Shown: piece after piece, positions 54,301 through 64,000 of the stretch
How the letters are laid out: every line of letters begins with the position of its first letter
Position numbering within the stretch: the stretch's first letter is position 1
Assembly: GCA_963693315.1 (NCBI GenBank)
Contig: OY856186.1
Span: 386,058,865-386,122,864 of the forward strand
Length of the DNA stretch: 64,000 bases
DNA from: Diogma glabrata
Taxonomy: Eukaryota; Arthropoda; Insecta; Diptera; Cylindrotomidae
Reading direction: 5' to 3'
Program-made: the position numbers and the translations under genes
The notes under the pieces: generated by a model
Told to the model about the DNA's origin: nothing
Databases searched by the model: none
Seen by the model: the letters and a program-made list of their open reading frames with translations, nothing else

Positions 54301-57300
54301 CACCTTTTGAAAGAAATATGATTGTTTTTTCAAAAAATGCAAATGAAATTCGTTCTGTTTCTGTCCTTGATTCTTCTTTGGATCCTTTAGCTTATCCTTT
54401 GTTGTTTCCAAATGGTGATACTGGGTGGCACGTTAATATTCCACATAATTTAGTTTCAACTTCACGTGCTAATGTGTCACGTACAAAAGTTACAATGTTG
54501 CAATATGCATCTTATCGCCTTGCTATACGTGATGGTTTTAGTCTTTTGCATCGTTCTCAAAAATTATTTCTTCAATGGATTGTTGATATGTATGTTCGTA
54601 TCGAAGGTACACGGCTTCATTACATTCGTTCAAATCAATCTGCTCTTCGTGCTGATTTGTACAATAATTTAACAGATTTCTTGCATCAAAATCGCAATGG
54701 CGATGATAATATGCAAGTAGTTGGTCGTAAAGTAATTTTGCCATCTTCTTTCACCGGTTCACCACGTAACATGTATCAAAATTACTTGGATGCAATGTCT
54801 ATTGTACAACATTTCGGTAAACCTTCTTTATTTATAACAATGACATGTAATCCTCAATGGCCAGAAATTGTTGATAATTTGAGTAATTATGAGTCTTCGA
54901 ATTTTCGTCCTGATATTGTTGTGCGTGTGTTTAAAGTGAAACTTAAAGAGCTCATAGATTGTTTAATGAAAAAAAAGATTTTCGGTTCTGTCAAAGCACT
55001 TATATATACCATTGAATTTCAAAAACGTGGTCTTCCGCATACCCATATTTTGTTAAATTTATCAGATGAAGATAGAATTGATGGAAATGAAATGATTAAT
55101 AAATTTGTATGTACTGAAATCCCTGATCCCATTCTTTTTCCTAAATTACATGAATATGTGAAACGTCATATGATGCATGGACCATGTGGTGCTCTAAATC
55201 CCAATTCTGTTTGTATGAGAGATGGTAAATGTAGTAAGAATTTTCCAAAACCTTTTTCTGAAAATACTAAAGAATCTGTGAATGGTTATCCTTTGTATCG
55301 TCGACGTGATAATGGTATGAGTGTTGATGTACGTGGTGCATCTCTTGATAATAGATACTAGGAGGGCCCGGCGTGCTTCGCTACGCTTATAAATAAAGTT
55401 TTTGCGTAGACATTTTGTTGACGTAGGAGCAATGATTTCAAAAAGTGGTAATGAGAAATGCTACCATATAATTTTTAATTTTTCTTTTTAAATATATGAA
55501 TGAAAAATAATCAGAACTCTAGCTGATCAGTTCGGATATATGAAAAATTAGCGAAGCTTACTTGAAAACTTATTTGATCGCTAATTTTTCATATATCCCA
55601 ACTGATCAGCTAGAGTTCTGATTATTTTTCATTCATATATTTAAAAAGAAAAATTAAAAATTATATGGTAGCATTTCTCATTACCACTTTTTGAAATCAT
55701 TGCTTCTACGTCAACAAAATGTCTACACAAAAACTTTATTTATAAGCGTAGCGAAGCACGTCGGTCCCTCCTAGTTAAAAATAATTGTACAAACAATTGT
55801 ACAAACATTTCGGCAAAAAATACACAAATTAAGACCAATAAGTCTTATTTACAATTTGATCAGATGGAAAAAAATGTAAGAAAACAGCCAAACAAGACTT
55901 GCTTCAAAAGTAATACAATTAATAACAATAATAATACTAATAACAACAATAATGCTAATACAATATAATAAAATTACTTTATCACTCATATCAACAACAC
56001 ACACCAACTTACAAATAACCTACTACAGTTCACTTGTTCCCCGACGGTCAAGTCTCCACCCATGCCAGTGCAAGAAGTATAGCAATCAAAATGAAAAATA
56101 AAATGCAATAATTCAAGTCCCAATCCAGTGTCACGAGACAAGAGACTGAGACCAAAATTAAAGCAAGAAATAGAAGCAGCAGCCCACATGACAACTCAAA
56201 ACTCAAAAACAGCATCTAACAAGGAGAAATTAAGCATTAAGCAATGTTACCAAGTGTATTGAAGTGAGCCAAGTAAAGATTTTGGAAAACACGAACAGAA
56301 CTAGCCTCTCTGATAGCCAAAGGCAACCCATTCCAGAGCCTACAATTTCTCACAGCAAACGACAATTCCATAGCACGAGAAACATGGAATGGTATGACAA
56401 GATGCCTCGTTCGATTAGAGATGGTAAATGATAACTTCTCAAATAAGTACACAGGCTGACCATATTTGACAACCTTAAAGAGACATAGTACCGATCTCAA
56501 CTTCAAGAACAACCCAAACTCAGTTCCGAGAAACCCAAACGAGAACACAGATAGATGATCCCTCTTCCTGAGTTAATAGATAAATCGAATACAAGAGTTA
56601 AAACACAGCTTTAATCTATCAATAGTACCCATATTTGCCCCAGAAAACACTTCACATCCATAAAGAAAAAAGGGCATTATAAGAGACTGGACTAATTTAC
56701 ACCTCAATTCAACTGGAAGAAGATCTTTAACCAAATACAGACGCCGAAGCATCATCAAACTCTCCCGATAACAGAACTTACATGGTCATCCCATGATAAG
56801 ATCTCATCCAAGATGAACCCCAGGATTTACAATTTTTTTTTTTACAAAAAAAAATAGAAAAAATAATTTATACTTATCTTTACTTTAAATTGCACTAATT
56901 TTTCCATTTTCAGATGGAATTGGGTAGTTTTATATCCAAAAATGAATGTGAATGTTTAAACGAAACTGATGATCATCCATTAACCCATTGTCTTACCAAT
57001 GCTGGAGGTTTTCTACAATCCGATGTTGATGAACAACTTATAATTTCCATTACTTTTAATCAAGCGGTTAAAATTCATTCACTGAAATTTAAAGCTCCTG
57101 AAAAATTAGGCCCAAAAACCGTAAAGTTATTTATAAATCAACCAAGAACAATGGATTTTGATCAAGCAGATAGTTCGGTTCCGGTTCAAGATATTGTAAT
57201 TGATCCGAAGGATTTAGAAGGAAATCAAATTAATTTGCGTTACGTTAAATTTCAAAATATTCAAAACATTCAATTGTTTATAAAAGATAATCAATCCGGT

Positions 57301-57408
57301 GGCGATAAAACTCAACTAGATTTTTTGGGTTTTATTGGTTCACCATTGTCAACTACAAAAATGGAAGATTTCAAAAGAGTTGCCGGCAAAAAAGGAGAGA
57401 GCCATTAA
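51363..57408 (+). CDS. TXNL1: Thioredoxin-like protein 1 (TRP32)
   Basis: A cytosolic/nuclear redox protein that associates with the 26S proteasome lid. Exons: 51363-51457, 51537-51804 and 56914-57408, giving 285 residues (human: 289). Residues 1-121 form the thioredoxin domain with the active site WCGPC at 32-36, split by intron 1 inside the Trp codon. DKCAETAAAQGVSAMPTF holds the cis-Pro. The acidic linker DEDESGEEYG leads to exon 3, which codes the whole PITH domain: MELGSFISKNECECLNE, DEQLIISITFNQAVK, LRYVKFQNIQNIQLFI. It ends in the family-typical FKRVAGKKGESH. AATAAA lies at 57425. Intron 2 (5.1 kb) has been filled by at least four mobile elements, yet the coding parts are intact. Confidence 0.97.
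51820..52395. mobile_element. Foldback element 15 bp inside TXNL1 intron 2
   Basis: The ends ATCCTAGTTTATCCCTCCAA are perfect mirror copies. The arms run to a centre near 52150. The left arm is longer because of a duplicated stretch containing CAATTTTACCTTGGTCCCCC. It begins only 15 bp after the exon 2 donor. Non-coding. Confidence 0.85.
53253..55361 (+). CDS. Helitron Rep N-terminal protein, truncated
   Basis: The family protein RepHel starts rolling-circle transposition through a HUH-type Rep domain and a Pif1 helicase. Here an intact 702-residue frame covers only the N-terminal Helitron-like domain. A better start is likely the ATG at 53307 (MPRLRRKRLDVSG). A low-complexity Asn/Asp/Met segment (MNGVMNGVMN) covers about residues 45-105. 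CSFC-type CHFCHAKHF, GRPPMYAQLYFYD and MTCNPQWPEI follow. The HUH-position motif is GLPHTHILL at about 602-610. The frame stops at GASLDNRY, before the region that should hold the catalytic tyrosines, and its stop TAG lies within the palindrome's CTAG. It therefore cannot cleave DNA on its own. A truncated DNA-binding Rep might still act in trans, which is untested inference. Confidence 0.85.
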   Translation: MIFELFHIFDILIYLFISMPRLRRKRLDVSGTSSRRNKRDYMRNMRNNVDCMNDEMNGNNDGMNAEADVVVNDEVNVDDMNGVMNGVMNGVMNVANDLELNVVNDEIPFVILRDSFKCALNVIPGNFDSYVCGALDMSCHFCHAKHFAREVTSNNNEAFSLCCHKGKVNLPPLSENAFFSNIFEGLNSNDNAIKKRSKSFLSNIRSYNSAFAMISSECNIADSTARGIYHFKIHNIFYHRTGALIPAYGRPPMYAQLYFYDVDTAANMRMNRNTNVCEIFLMREIGFELDRVNPFVRSFRSMHEFCERPENVTADVSMVIKVNRECDIRRFNDAVQTDVAAIFKNDDGEPPFERNMIVFSKNANEIRSVSVLDSSLDPLAYPLLFPNGDTGWHVNIPHNLVSTSRANVSRTKVTMLQYASYRLAIRDGFSLLHRSQKLFLQWIVDMYVRIEGTRLHYIRSNQSALRADLYNNLTDFLHQNRNGDDNMQVVGRKVILPSSFTGSPRNMYQNYLDAMSIVQHFGKPSLFITMTCNPQWPEIVDNLSNYESSNFRPDIVVRVFKVKLKELIDCLMKKKIFGSVKALIYTIEFQKRGLPHTHILLNLSDEDRIDGNEMINKFVCTEIPDPILFPKLHEYVKRHMMHGPCGALNPNSVCMRDGKCSKNFPKPFSENTKESVNGYPLYRRRDNGMSVDVRGASLDNRY
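55358..55774. repeat. Palindrome of two opposed Helitron 3' termini (copy 2)
   Basis: Left CTAGGAGGGCCCGGCGTGC, right (reverse strand) CTAGGAGGGACCGACGTGC. The arms are about 200 bp, closely similar to copy 1 but with a shorter centre. Confidence 0.92.
55986..56825 (-). pseudogene. LINE ORF2 C-terminal fragment
   Basis: Minus strand: LGFILDEILSWDDHVSSVIG, then MLRRLYLVKDLLPVELRCKL, FFLYGCEVFSG and LKLCFNSCIRFIY. Then, in another frame, comes ISNRTRHLVIPFHVSRAMEL and SFAVRNCRLWNGLPLAIREA. This is the thumb and C-terminal tail of a CR1/Daphne-like LINE reverse transcriptase, 5'-truncated and frameshifted. It lies antisense in TXNL1 intron 2, with its 3' UTR running toward 55790. Confidence 0.8.
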
Positions 57409-59604
57409 AATAATATTGTAATTAAATAAAATTATTTTAAAAACACTACTTTTGTTTTTATGTCATCATCGAATAATAACAAAAACAAATGATTTAATTT
57501 GAAAAAAGTTACACTATTGAAATTAATAAATATGCATACTATCGCTATCGCTACAGTTTTCTATACCTATAAACACATTTCATTATTTTCATTTGAAATT
57601 TGGTCTCTATTCTAAGAAAAAAGCGAAACAAATATACAAAATCTCTACACTGGCAAAAGTTGAAAAAGATATCATTTTTTTACTAGTCAACGTACCTTTT
57701 CATCATATGAACATGCATTCAGTTGCTTGAATTATATTTGTAGAATTTTCTTTTCCTTTTGGAAAAATAAAAGTTAAATCATACAAGAAAAATACAAATT
57801 TTCTTTTAAAATTGCTGAGTATAGTAATATTGTTCCTTCAGCTCTATTTTATTGAAAAGTGAATAACATCTAATAATCAAAAATTCTTAAGGTTGGTTTT
57901 ATTATTTTTGTGTGATTAATATTTTAAATTAAAAATAGAAAAAAAGAAAGTTTAGTGAAAATATTAAAGACACAATTTTCATTTGATTTACTTGAAAATT
58001 GTATCAAATTTGTGATGTAACATTTTTGTCGGTGCAATTTTTAATAAAATCTATTTATATTTTATAAAATCATTCATCTCACGTGAATTTTGAATTATTC
58101 AGTCAATAGTGAGAAGAAAATTATATTTAACATCATTATTATTTATACAAAGTTTTTTAAATTAAAATCTTAAATCATTTTTGTTCGTGTCACGTAATCG
58201 AGATGAAAAACTACTTCTTATACCTTTTAGTTTTGTTTTTATAATCAATTTGTTTGAAATGAATGATAAGTTTTGTTACATTTGAAACTTAATCGGCATT
58301 AAATCAATTTATGACGATTTGTTTATTTTAAAATGAATTATCGTTTATCATAATTCGTATAAATTTACACCAATTTTTTCAAATAATGTCGGTTTATCTG
58401 ATTTCGAAATTAGATCGAAAAAAGTAATGACGTTTTAATTTAAATCGTTATTTCAATAGTGACATTGAATTTACTAGACAAATTATATAAAGAAAAAGGC
58501 GTAAACCGATGAATTATTTGACTGATAATAAAATGCCGGTACATGACGCATTTTTGATGTGAGTTATATAATTCTTAGATAAATTTATATCATTTTGTTC
58601 AGTGTGTGATGTTATCTTAATTGTTTTTATTTTAGAATTTCAAGGAAAGTTTATCTCTAATAGAGAATCTCTATTTTCTTTTGATTTTGAATGTGTGAAA
58701 GCTGACAATTGGTTTTTATGACAACTGCAGTGGTGTTAAGCCTTTTAAACGTATGTATGAAACATATAAAATTTAAAATACAAAGACTATGTAGTTGTTC
58801 ATTTTCAAATATACGTGTTATGAAATGGTGTTTTAAAAGTTATATTTTGGTCTTCAAACCAACATAGAATGATACTCATAGATTTCCACAAGCATGTAAA
58901 TATACTAAACCAACGTTCACAAAATTAGCTGCGTTCGATTTGTATGAAGTAACTGAATTATATGAAACAACTGAAGAAACTGCATGTAATTGTTGTTTTG
59001 TCAATTAACACAGTTATTTCAGTCACATTAAACTCTAATATAAAGCCTAATTTAATTTAATGTTTCACAAAATCTTAAATTTTAAAATTTATTTTAATCT
59101 AAAGGATAGTCTTTACTGTACGAACCCAAACAACAAACGTATGCTAATGTTTACTAACAATCTGTCTCCACCAACCAAACATTTTCTAAAAACAAATGTT
59201 TGCTAACATTTGTTGAAGTTTTTAAAATTTTACAATAAAATCTTTGACAGCTGTTATTTGCCAAACAAATTAATAAAAGCCATTATTAAAAACAAATACA
59301 CAATTTTCTATATTTTAATAAAAATTATTTTTTGTTTTTTTCCAAATTTTCACTTAAAACACCAGAATCAAATTGAATTAGCAATAAAAATAATAAATAT
59401 GATAATTTTCCTAAAAAACATAAACCTGTCTCCACCGAACGAGCACAAACATGCAAAAGCACATGTTTTCCATATCATTCGGTAACAGAGAATGCACAAT
59501 GAAAATATTTTTACTCATGAGATCCAAGTTTGTATGAAAAATTAATTTGAGAAAAAAATTTATTTTTGAAATATATTTTTCTCAATGAAAAAGTTAAAGA
59601 TTTC
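57409..59604. other. Downstream intergenic region
   Basis: No gene recognised. At 58925-59030 half-sites like GTTCGATTTG and TTTCAGTCACATT recall the short MITE at 42687. The frame at 59210-59485 has no motif. Confidence 0.5.
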
Positions 59605-59607
59605 TTA

Positions 59608-60195
59608 GGGCCATATCGACAAACCCAACTAAAATCGCAACTACAACTAAAGCGTCAGTTTTGGTATTTTTAAACCACATTAAATCGTCAGTTTTAAATG
59701 TAGATTAAAGTTGTAGTTGCAGATTTAGTCATGGATAATATCGGTGATTAAATTTACACTTACAATTGACGGTTAAAATTCGATGATAGATTTTTTTAAA
59801 TCAATACGTGGTCAAATAATATTTTATAATAAAATGTTTTGAAACATTAACATGTATGTGTATTTCAATTGTGTTTTTTATAAAAATTTTAAATAATTGA
59901 AAACTCTAAATAATTGTTAATCTTGCAAATCAATATTGTTTTGTTTTGTATTTAAGTTGTTTTTACTATAATTACATTATTATTAATATTTCAATAAATT
60001 TTAATACATAATTACTGATTTCTAATTAATGCTGTGTTCGAAAAATTATAGTTTTAAATTACGTTTAAAAATACCATCAAAATCTCAACTAAATTCGTAG
60101 TTTTAATGTGGTTTAAAAATACCAGTTTTGAACATCAATTTCGAAAAAACTGTGACTACAACTAAAAGTTGTAGTTGCGTCTGTCGATATGGTCC
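59608..60195. mobile_element. PIF/Harbinger-type MITE with TTA duplication
   Basis: The ends GGGCCATATCGACA and (reverse strand) GGACCATATCGACA are flanked by TTA on each side (59605-59607, 60196-60198), the 3-bp target typical of Harbinger elements. The subterminal parts repeat AACTACAACT and GGTATTTTTAAACCACATTA in mirror order. 588 bp, non-coding. Confidence 0.85.
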
Positions 60196-60198
60196 TTA

Positions 60199-61379
60199 AC
60201 TTTTTCCTCATGTTTGATAGAGAATGAAGCTAGCTACATTTTAAAGCATTACGTGCTACTATTAAAAAATACCAGATTTATGTTTGCAAACGTTGGTAAA
60301 CGTCCGACCCGACCCGCAAGGTGACCCAATTTTCCAAGTTGACCCAATTTTTTTTTCACCAGATCCACAGTCTTCTTTATTTTCTAATAAAAGTTCGATT
60401 TTCGCATGGTCATTAAACTAAACGTTATTTTGGTCATTAAACTAAACGTGATTGCTTTAAACGCTTTAATATGAGGTATCGAGCAAATGAAACAAACAAA
60501 CTTTAACAACTTTGAAATATTTTCTACAAATTTCTTACTCTAGTTAGGTTTTTTTTGCTTCATGTTTTTAATCTAAAGATCCATGTCTGTTACTTGAATG
60601 GTCAAACGTTCTACAATAATACCAAAGATATGTACAATCTATGCATGTCTTTCAATTCTAGTGGCGTTAAAAGCTCAATGTTATTAAAGTCATACCACTT
60701 CTTTCAAAAGCCTGAGTTGTTCCCTGCTTACATTTTTAAATACAATTTGAGTCCCATCCATATTCTTTTATAACTGTCTCAAATTATTCACTATTTCTTA
60801 GAATTATAACTTACAAACAAATTGCAACGCTATAAGTAGTTTAAATTAAGTCGGGACTTTTTATAGAAAAATCGAAACGCGGGATAGTGATGTTGAAATC
60901 GGGACAGATGGTAACTCTGAACAGAAAGCTTATAAATATGAACATTTTTAACACTCTTGATTTTATTGTGTATATCGAAATTTAGGCGCGGTCAAATATT
61001 CGACACTTAAGCTGGGGTATCCAAAGACAAAACTCTGGTTGACTTCAATGATACTAAGATTAACCAATAGCTTAGCATTGATTAAGATGTCTTAATTCAA
61101 GTCTGGGAGTCGGCAGTGTGAAATACATAAACAAGTCAAACACAAAAAGCACACAAACAGTGTATAATATGGAAAACCATAATAACACATATAAACAAGC
61201 CGTTATGTTTTTACCAGGCCTGCAACGAGTGACCTACGTACAACCTACCTATATGTGGAACAAATCTTTGGAGAACTATGGTGAAACATTTAGTATTTTA
61301 CTTGATATTCAACATCTTATGGCATTGATTATTTTCCTATTCTTAGATTTATGGTATTCTTAAGAATCCCCAATTTCAT
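60199..61379. other. Intergenic, with a possible transposon end
   Basis: Around 60850-60920, the right-hand end (reverse strand) CAGAGTTACCATCTGTCCCG resembles hAT-type termini; no left end was found. Frames at 60555 and 61118 show no known motif. Confidence 0.4.
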
Positions 61380-61960
61380 GTAATCTAGAATCTAGATGGT
61401 ATTTATATCCAATGTCTTCACAACGAACGCTGATGTTCCCAAGGCTCTGTACATTCATCAACCCTATTTCTTTTATACATAAATGATTTACTCATCGCTA
61501 CAGTACACCAGTACAATCCATAGTTTTGCTGGTGGTAGCTCAATGCATGCCTTTCATGCATCTCCTAAGCTTAGCTCTCGTCTAGCAACGAGGTATTACA
61601 CGAGATCGACTCAGTTAAAATTCTTCATTGGTTCTTTGGAGCAATCCAAAACATCTCCCCATTGAGTGCGCAGTACAACCGACAAACAAGAACTTCAGAA
61701 ATATCCCACCTATTTATGGTCCAGATATCTCGTTGTAGTATAGTTTCTTTTCAGAACGAGTTTTTCAATAGAGTGGGTAAATTATGAAATTCATATCCTC
61801 TTTATGTTTGCTCTCATCCCTTATTCCAAAATCATTTTTCTACATTTAAAGAAAATGTCCGTCGCCATTTAAAACAATAAAATTTATTAATATGACCAAT
61901 TGTAAAATTTTCATCGCCTACACTAATCAAAGCCAATTGTCGTCCGGTTTGGAATTATAA
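61380..61960 (+). pseudogene. LINE reverse transcriptase relic
   Basis: The frame around 61434-61500 reads CSQGSVHSSTLFLLYINDLL, the decayed form of the RT motif GVPQGSVLSPTLFLLFINDLL-type. Further on, in other frames, PLYVCSHPLFQNHF and FKENVRRHLK match LINE C-termini. There are many stops. It is heavily eroded and shorter than a normal LINE, so internal deletion is likely. Confidence 0.6.
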
Positions 61961-62319
61961 ACTCACTAACTGGCTGGGAGTAACTTTTATGAGCATGCAT
62001 CTTGAACAAATGCTTGTTGTGTAGAGTAGAATCCTAGCCTAGAACATCATCACTTCGAATTTCTGAAATCATTAAAGATGTGATGCAATGTTTTATCCAA
62101 GATCGATTAATTACTCTTAAAACTGCTCCGTTCACATGGGATATATTGTTAACGTTATATATATAAACATAAGCAATAAATATTTATAAATAGAAAAAAG
62201 ATTGGATCAAAAAAACGTTTTTCCCACACAAGAGAAAAAAATGCGCCTAACATCTATCTTGGTCTGATAATTTCGTAAGCAGTTAAATTCGTTTAGAGTA
62301 CTGCAAAAGTTGTTCTATT

Positions 62320-62575
62320 TCGAATCGGTATAAGGTTGTCTCAATCTTGTCGCGAGAGCGAATAAGGCGAATTGAACTCTGAAATTGATTTAACAGCTGT
62401 GTAGGTTGGAACGGTGTGGTTAAGGTAACTGTATGTTATATTTATGAGAAAATATTAACCAATTTTAAATACATTACTTTTATTTCTAATAAAAAATTCA
62501 TAATATAAATTCAAAGTCAACTTCTTTCATGGAATAGTTATTAACTTCATTTAACTACTTTTGTATTGTTTACGA
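62320..62575. repeat. Dispersed repeat related to the MITE at 4366-4817
   Basis: Shares GTTGTCTCAA, ATATTTATG.GAAAATA, AAAAATTCATAATATAA and ATGGAATAGTTATTAACTT in the same order with 4391-4650. Ends are not clear here. Confidence 0.6.
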
Positions 62576-63000
62576 GATAAGCGACGGTAAGATACTGATA
62601 CCGGAGGCTTATTAAAAAACGAAACGCTAAAAACTGATCTTGTTTGGTCACTGGACAATGGCCATCGAGAGTATGGAGAAGGAAAATCGGTTCTAATGCT
62701 CGACAGCTTGGCTTATGAAAGTTAACCAGCAAGCTCGATTATATAAAATGACGAGCACAAGACGCAGCACTGATCAAGTGCCACAGACCAAGAAGTAAGA
62801 TTAAATTTGGCAAATGGTAAAGATTTCTTAAGATGCCAATTGGTTACTTCCGCTACTCAACGTAGTTGACTACATATTTTTAGGTAGATTTCATATAAAA
62901 ATCTACTATTGCAATGGGCGTCATCTCGGAATTTCGGAAAAATTTTTGTGCCAAACGACTATATATGATAAGCGGAGACGAAAAAACAAAAAAAAAAAAA
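62576..63000. other. No gene recognised
   Basis: AT-rich, ending in an A-run and short TATATA before the satellite. Confidence 0.45.
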
Positions 63001-64000
63001 AATTATATATATAATATATATAAACGATATGAGATATAACGAAAACGACCGGCACTCTCACGGTCGCATTTGTTGAGGTAGATCAAAAAAAATTTCTGTA
63101 CTTGTGTGTTCTAATAATATCTTGGACAAGTTCGTGAATCAGCAAAATCCGACACAGGGTTAAGAAATTAGAGGCTTTTTTCTGAAAAAAATTGATTTTT
63201 TAAAACCGTTATAACGGCCGTTTGGATACTAATATTTCAAAAAAATTAACAAATTTAGAATATTTGGAAGCTTTTTTATCAATTTGTTTTAAAAATAGAG
63301 CTCTGCAGTTAGAGGTTCCTGAGTGAGCGGCTCCAACAAAAAAGTTTGCAAAAAAAAATTTTTTTTTAAACAACCGGCACTCTCACTGTCGCATTTGTAA
63401 AGCCAGATCAAAAAACCTTTTCTAAAAATGTGCGTTTTATTAATATCTTGGACAAGTTCGTAAATCAGCCCAATCCAACACATGGTTAAGAAACTAGAGA
63501 CTTTATACTAGAAAAAAACTCTGTTTTTTAGATCCGTTATAACGGCCGTTTGGATTCTTATATTTTTAGAAACTTCATAAATTTAGAATCTTTGAAACCT
63601 TTTCAATCAGTTTCTTTCAAAAAAAAGACCTCTGCAGTTGGAGGTTTCTAAGTGAGCGGCTCCAACAAAAAAGCTTGTAAAACACAAAATGCGTTTGAAT
63701 CAACCGGCGCTCTCACGGTTGCATTTGTGGAGCCAGATCAAAAAACCTTTCTTAAAAATGTGTGTTTTATTAATATCTTGGACAAGTTCGTAAATCAGAA
63801 AAATCTGATACATGGTTAAGGAACTAGAGGCTTTATACTAGAAAAAAAAGTGGTTTTTTTAATCCGTTATAACGGCCGTTTGGATACTAATATTTTTAAA
63901 ATCTTCATAAATTTAGAATCTGTGGAAACATTTGAATATGTTTCTTATAAATACAAACCTCTGCAGTTAGAGGTTTTTGACTTGTTGGCTTCAACAAAAA
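63001..64000. repeat. About 320-bp satellite array running off the window
   Basis: Three units begin near 63052, 63373 and 63702, each with CGGTCGCATTTGT, ATATCTTGGACAAGTTCG, CCGTTATAACGGCCGTTTGG and CTCTGCAGTTAGAGGTT. The TATAACGGCCGTT core is itself near-palindromic. Same family as 32660-33430. Confidence 0.9.

Larger units (their letters stand above)
52806..55774 (+). mobile_element. Helitron with truncated Rep ORF and palindromic end
   Basis: The 5' TC end is at 52806 (preceded by A) and CTAG is at 55771-55774 (followed by T), with no target duplication. Order: leader, Rep ORF, then a 417-bp palindrome of two opposed Helitron 3' termini. It shares this layout with 36680-38745, and the two copies diverge exactly at TC and CTAG. 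The helicase half of RepHel is missing, so it is non-autonomous. Confidence 0.9.
52578..55785. repeat. Palindromic PLE-tail-like element, split by Helitron
   Basis: The left arm starts AAAATAATTATTTTTAATTT. The right arm reaches 52805 and resumes after the Helitron with TTAAAAATAATT (55775-55786), restoring the mirror. The inner arms carry GATGAGATATTG-TATCTCGAAAC, the stem plus GAAAC shape of PLE tails, around a centre near 52700. No coding part. Confidence 0.75.

Overview
The window looks like AT-rich nuclear DNA from an insect. It holds three intron-containing animal housekeeping genes set in a dense field of arthropod-type transposable elements (TEs): Gypsy, Penelope-like (PLE), LOA/I-like LINE, hAT, Helitron, Harbinger-like and foldback elements. 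Nothing bacterial or viral in organisation was seen. The insect order cannot be settled from the sequence alone.

Left part, about 1-33.4 kb: no host gene was recognised. From 3.0 to 32.7 kb it is largely a chain of pure (TA)n arrays separated by TEs that each end at a TA array. In order these are: a hAT with a decayed transposase (3101-8197); a PLE carrying a GIY-YIG endonuclease relic (8522-15931), itself split by a young Gypsy (9394-15881, two 683-bp LTRs); a foldback element with an internal satellite (16083-20302), itself split by a LINE (16096-18228); a Helitron (20460-23569); two Helitron 5' fragments; a MITE (25915-26458); and a non-coding LTR element (26895-32553). The LTRs of that last element carry what looks like a piece of the host Rabenosyn-5 gene. 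The simplest reading is that TA microsatellite served repeatedly as a landing site.

Middle part, about 33.4-43.4 kb: relics only. These are a LINE endonuclease fragment, an internally deleted Helitron (36680-38745) ending in a long palindrome, small foldback elements, a minisatellite and a diverged Gypsy LTR relic.

Right part, about 43.4-57.4 kb: the host genes. ALYREF (mRNA export adaptor, minus strand, 4 exons) and COASY (bifunctional CoA synthase, plus strand, 3 exons) diverge from a 440-bp shared upstream region. TXNL1 (thioredoxin plus PITH domain, plus strand, 3 exons) follows. COASY intron 2 holds an inverted-repeat element with a hammerhead-ribozyme-like motif in the sense orientation. 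TXNL1 intron 2 (5.1 kb) holds a foldback element, a PLE-tail-like palindrome, a Helitron with a truncated Rep ORF, and a LINE 3' fragment.

End part, 57.4-64 kb: no host gene was seen. It holds a Harbinger-type MITE with TTA duplications, a decayed LINE reverse transcriptase, and a roughly 320-bp satellite that also occurs at 32.7-33.4 kb.

The host genes act in unrelated processes (mRNP export, coenzyme A synthesis, proteasome-linked redox) and show no operon logic. The coherent story of the window is its TE architecture.
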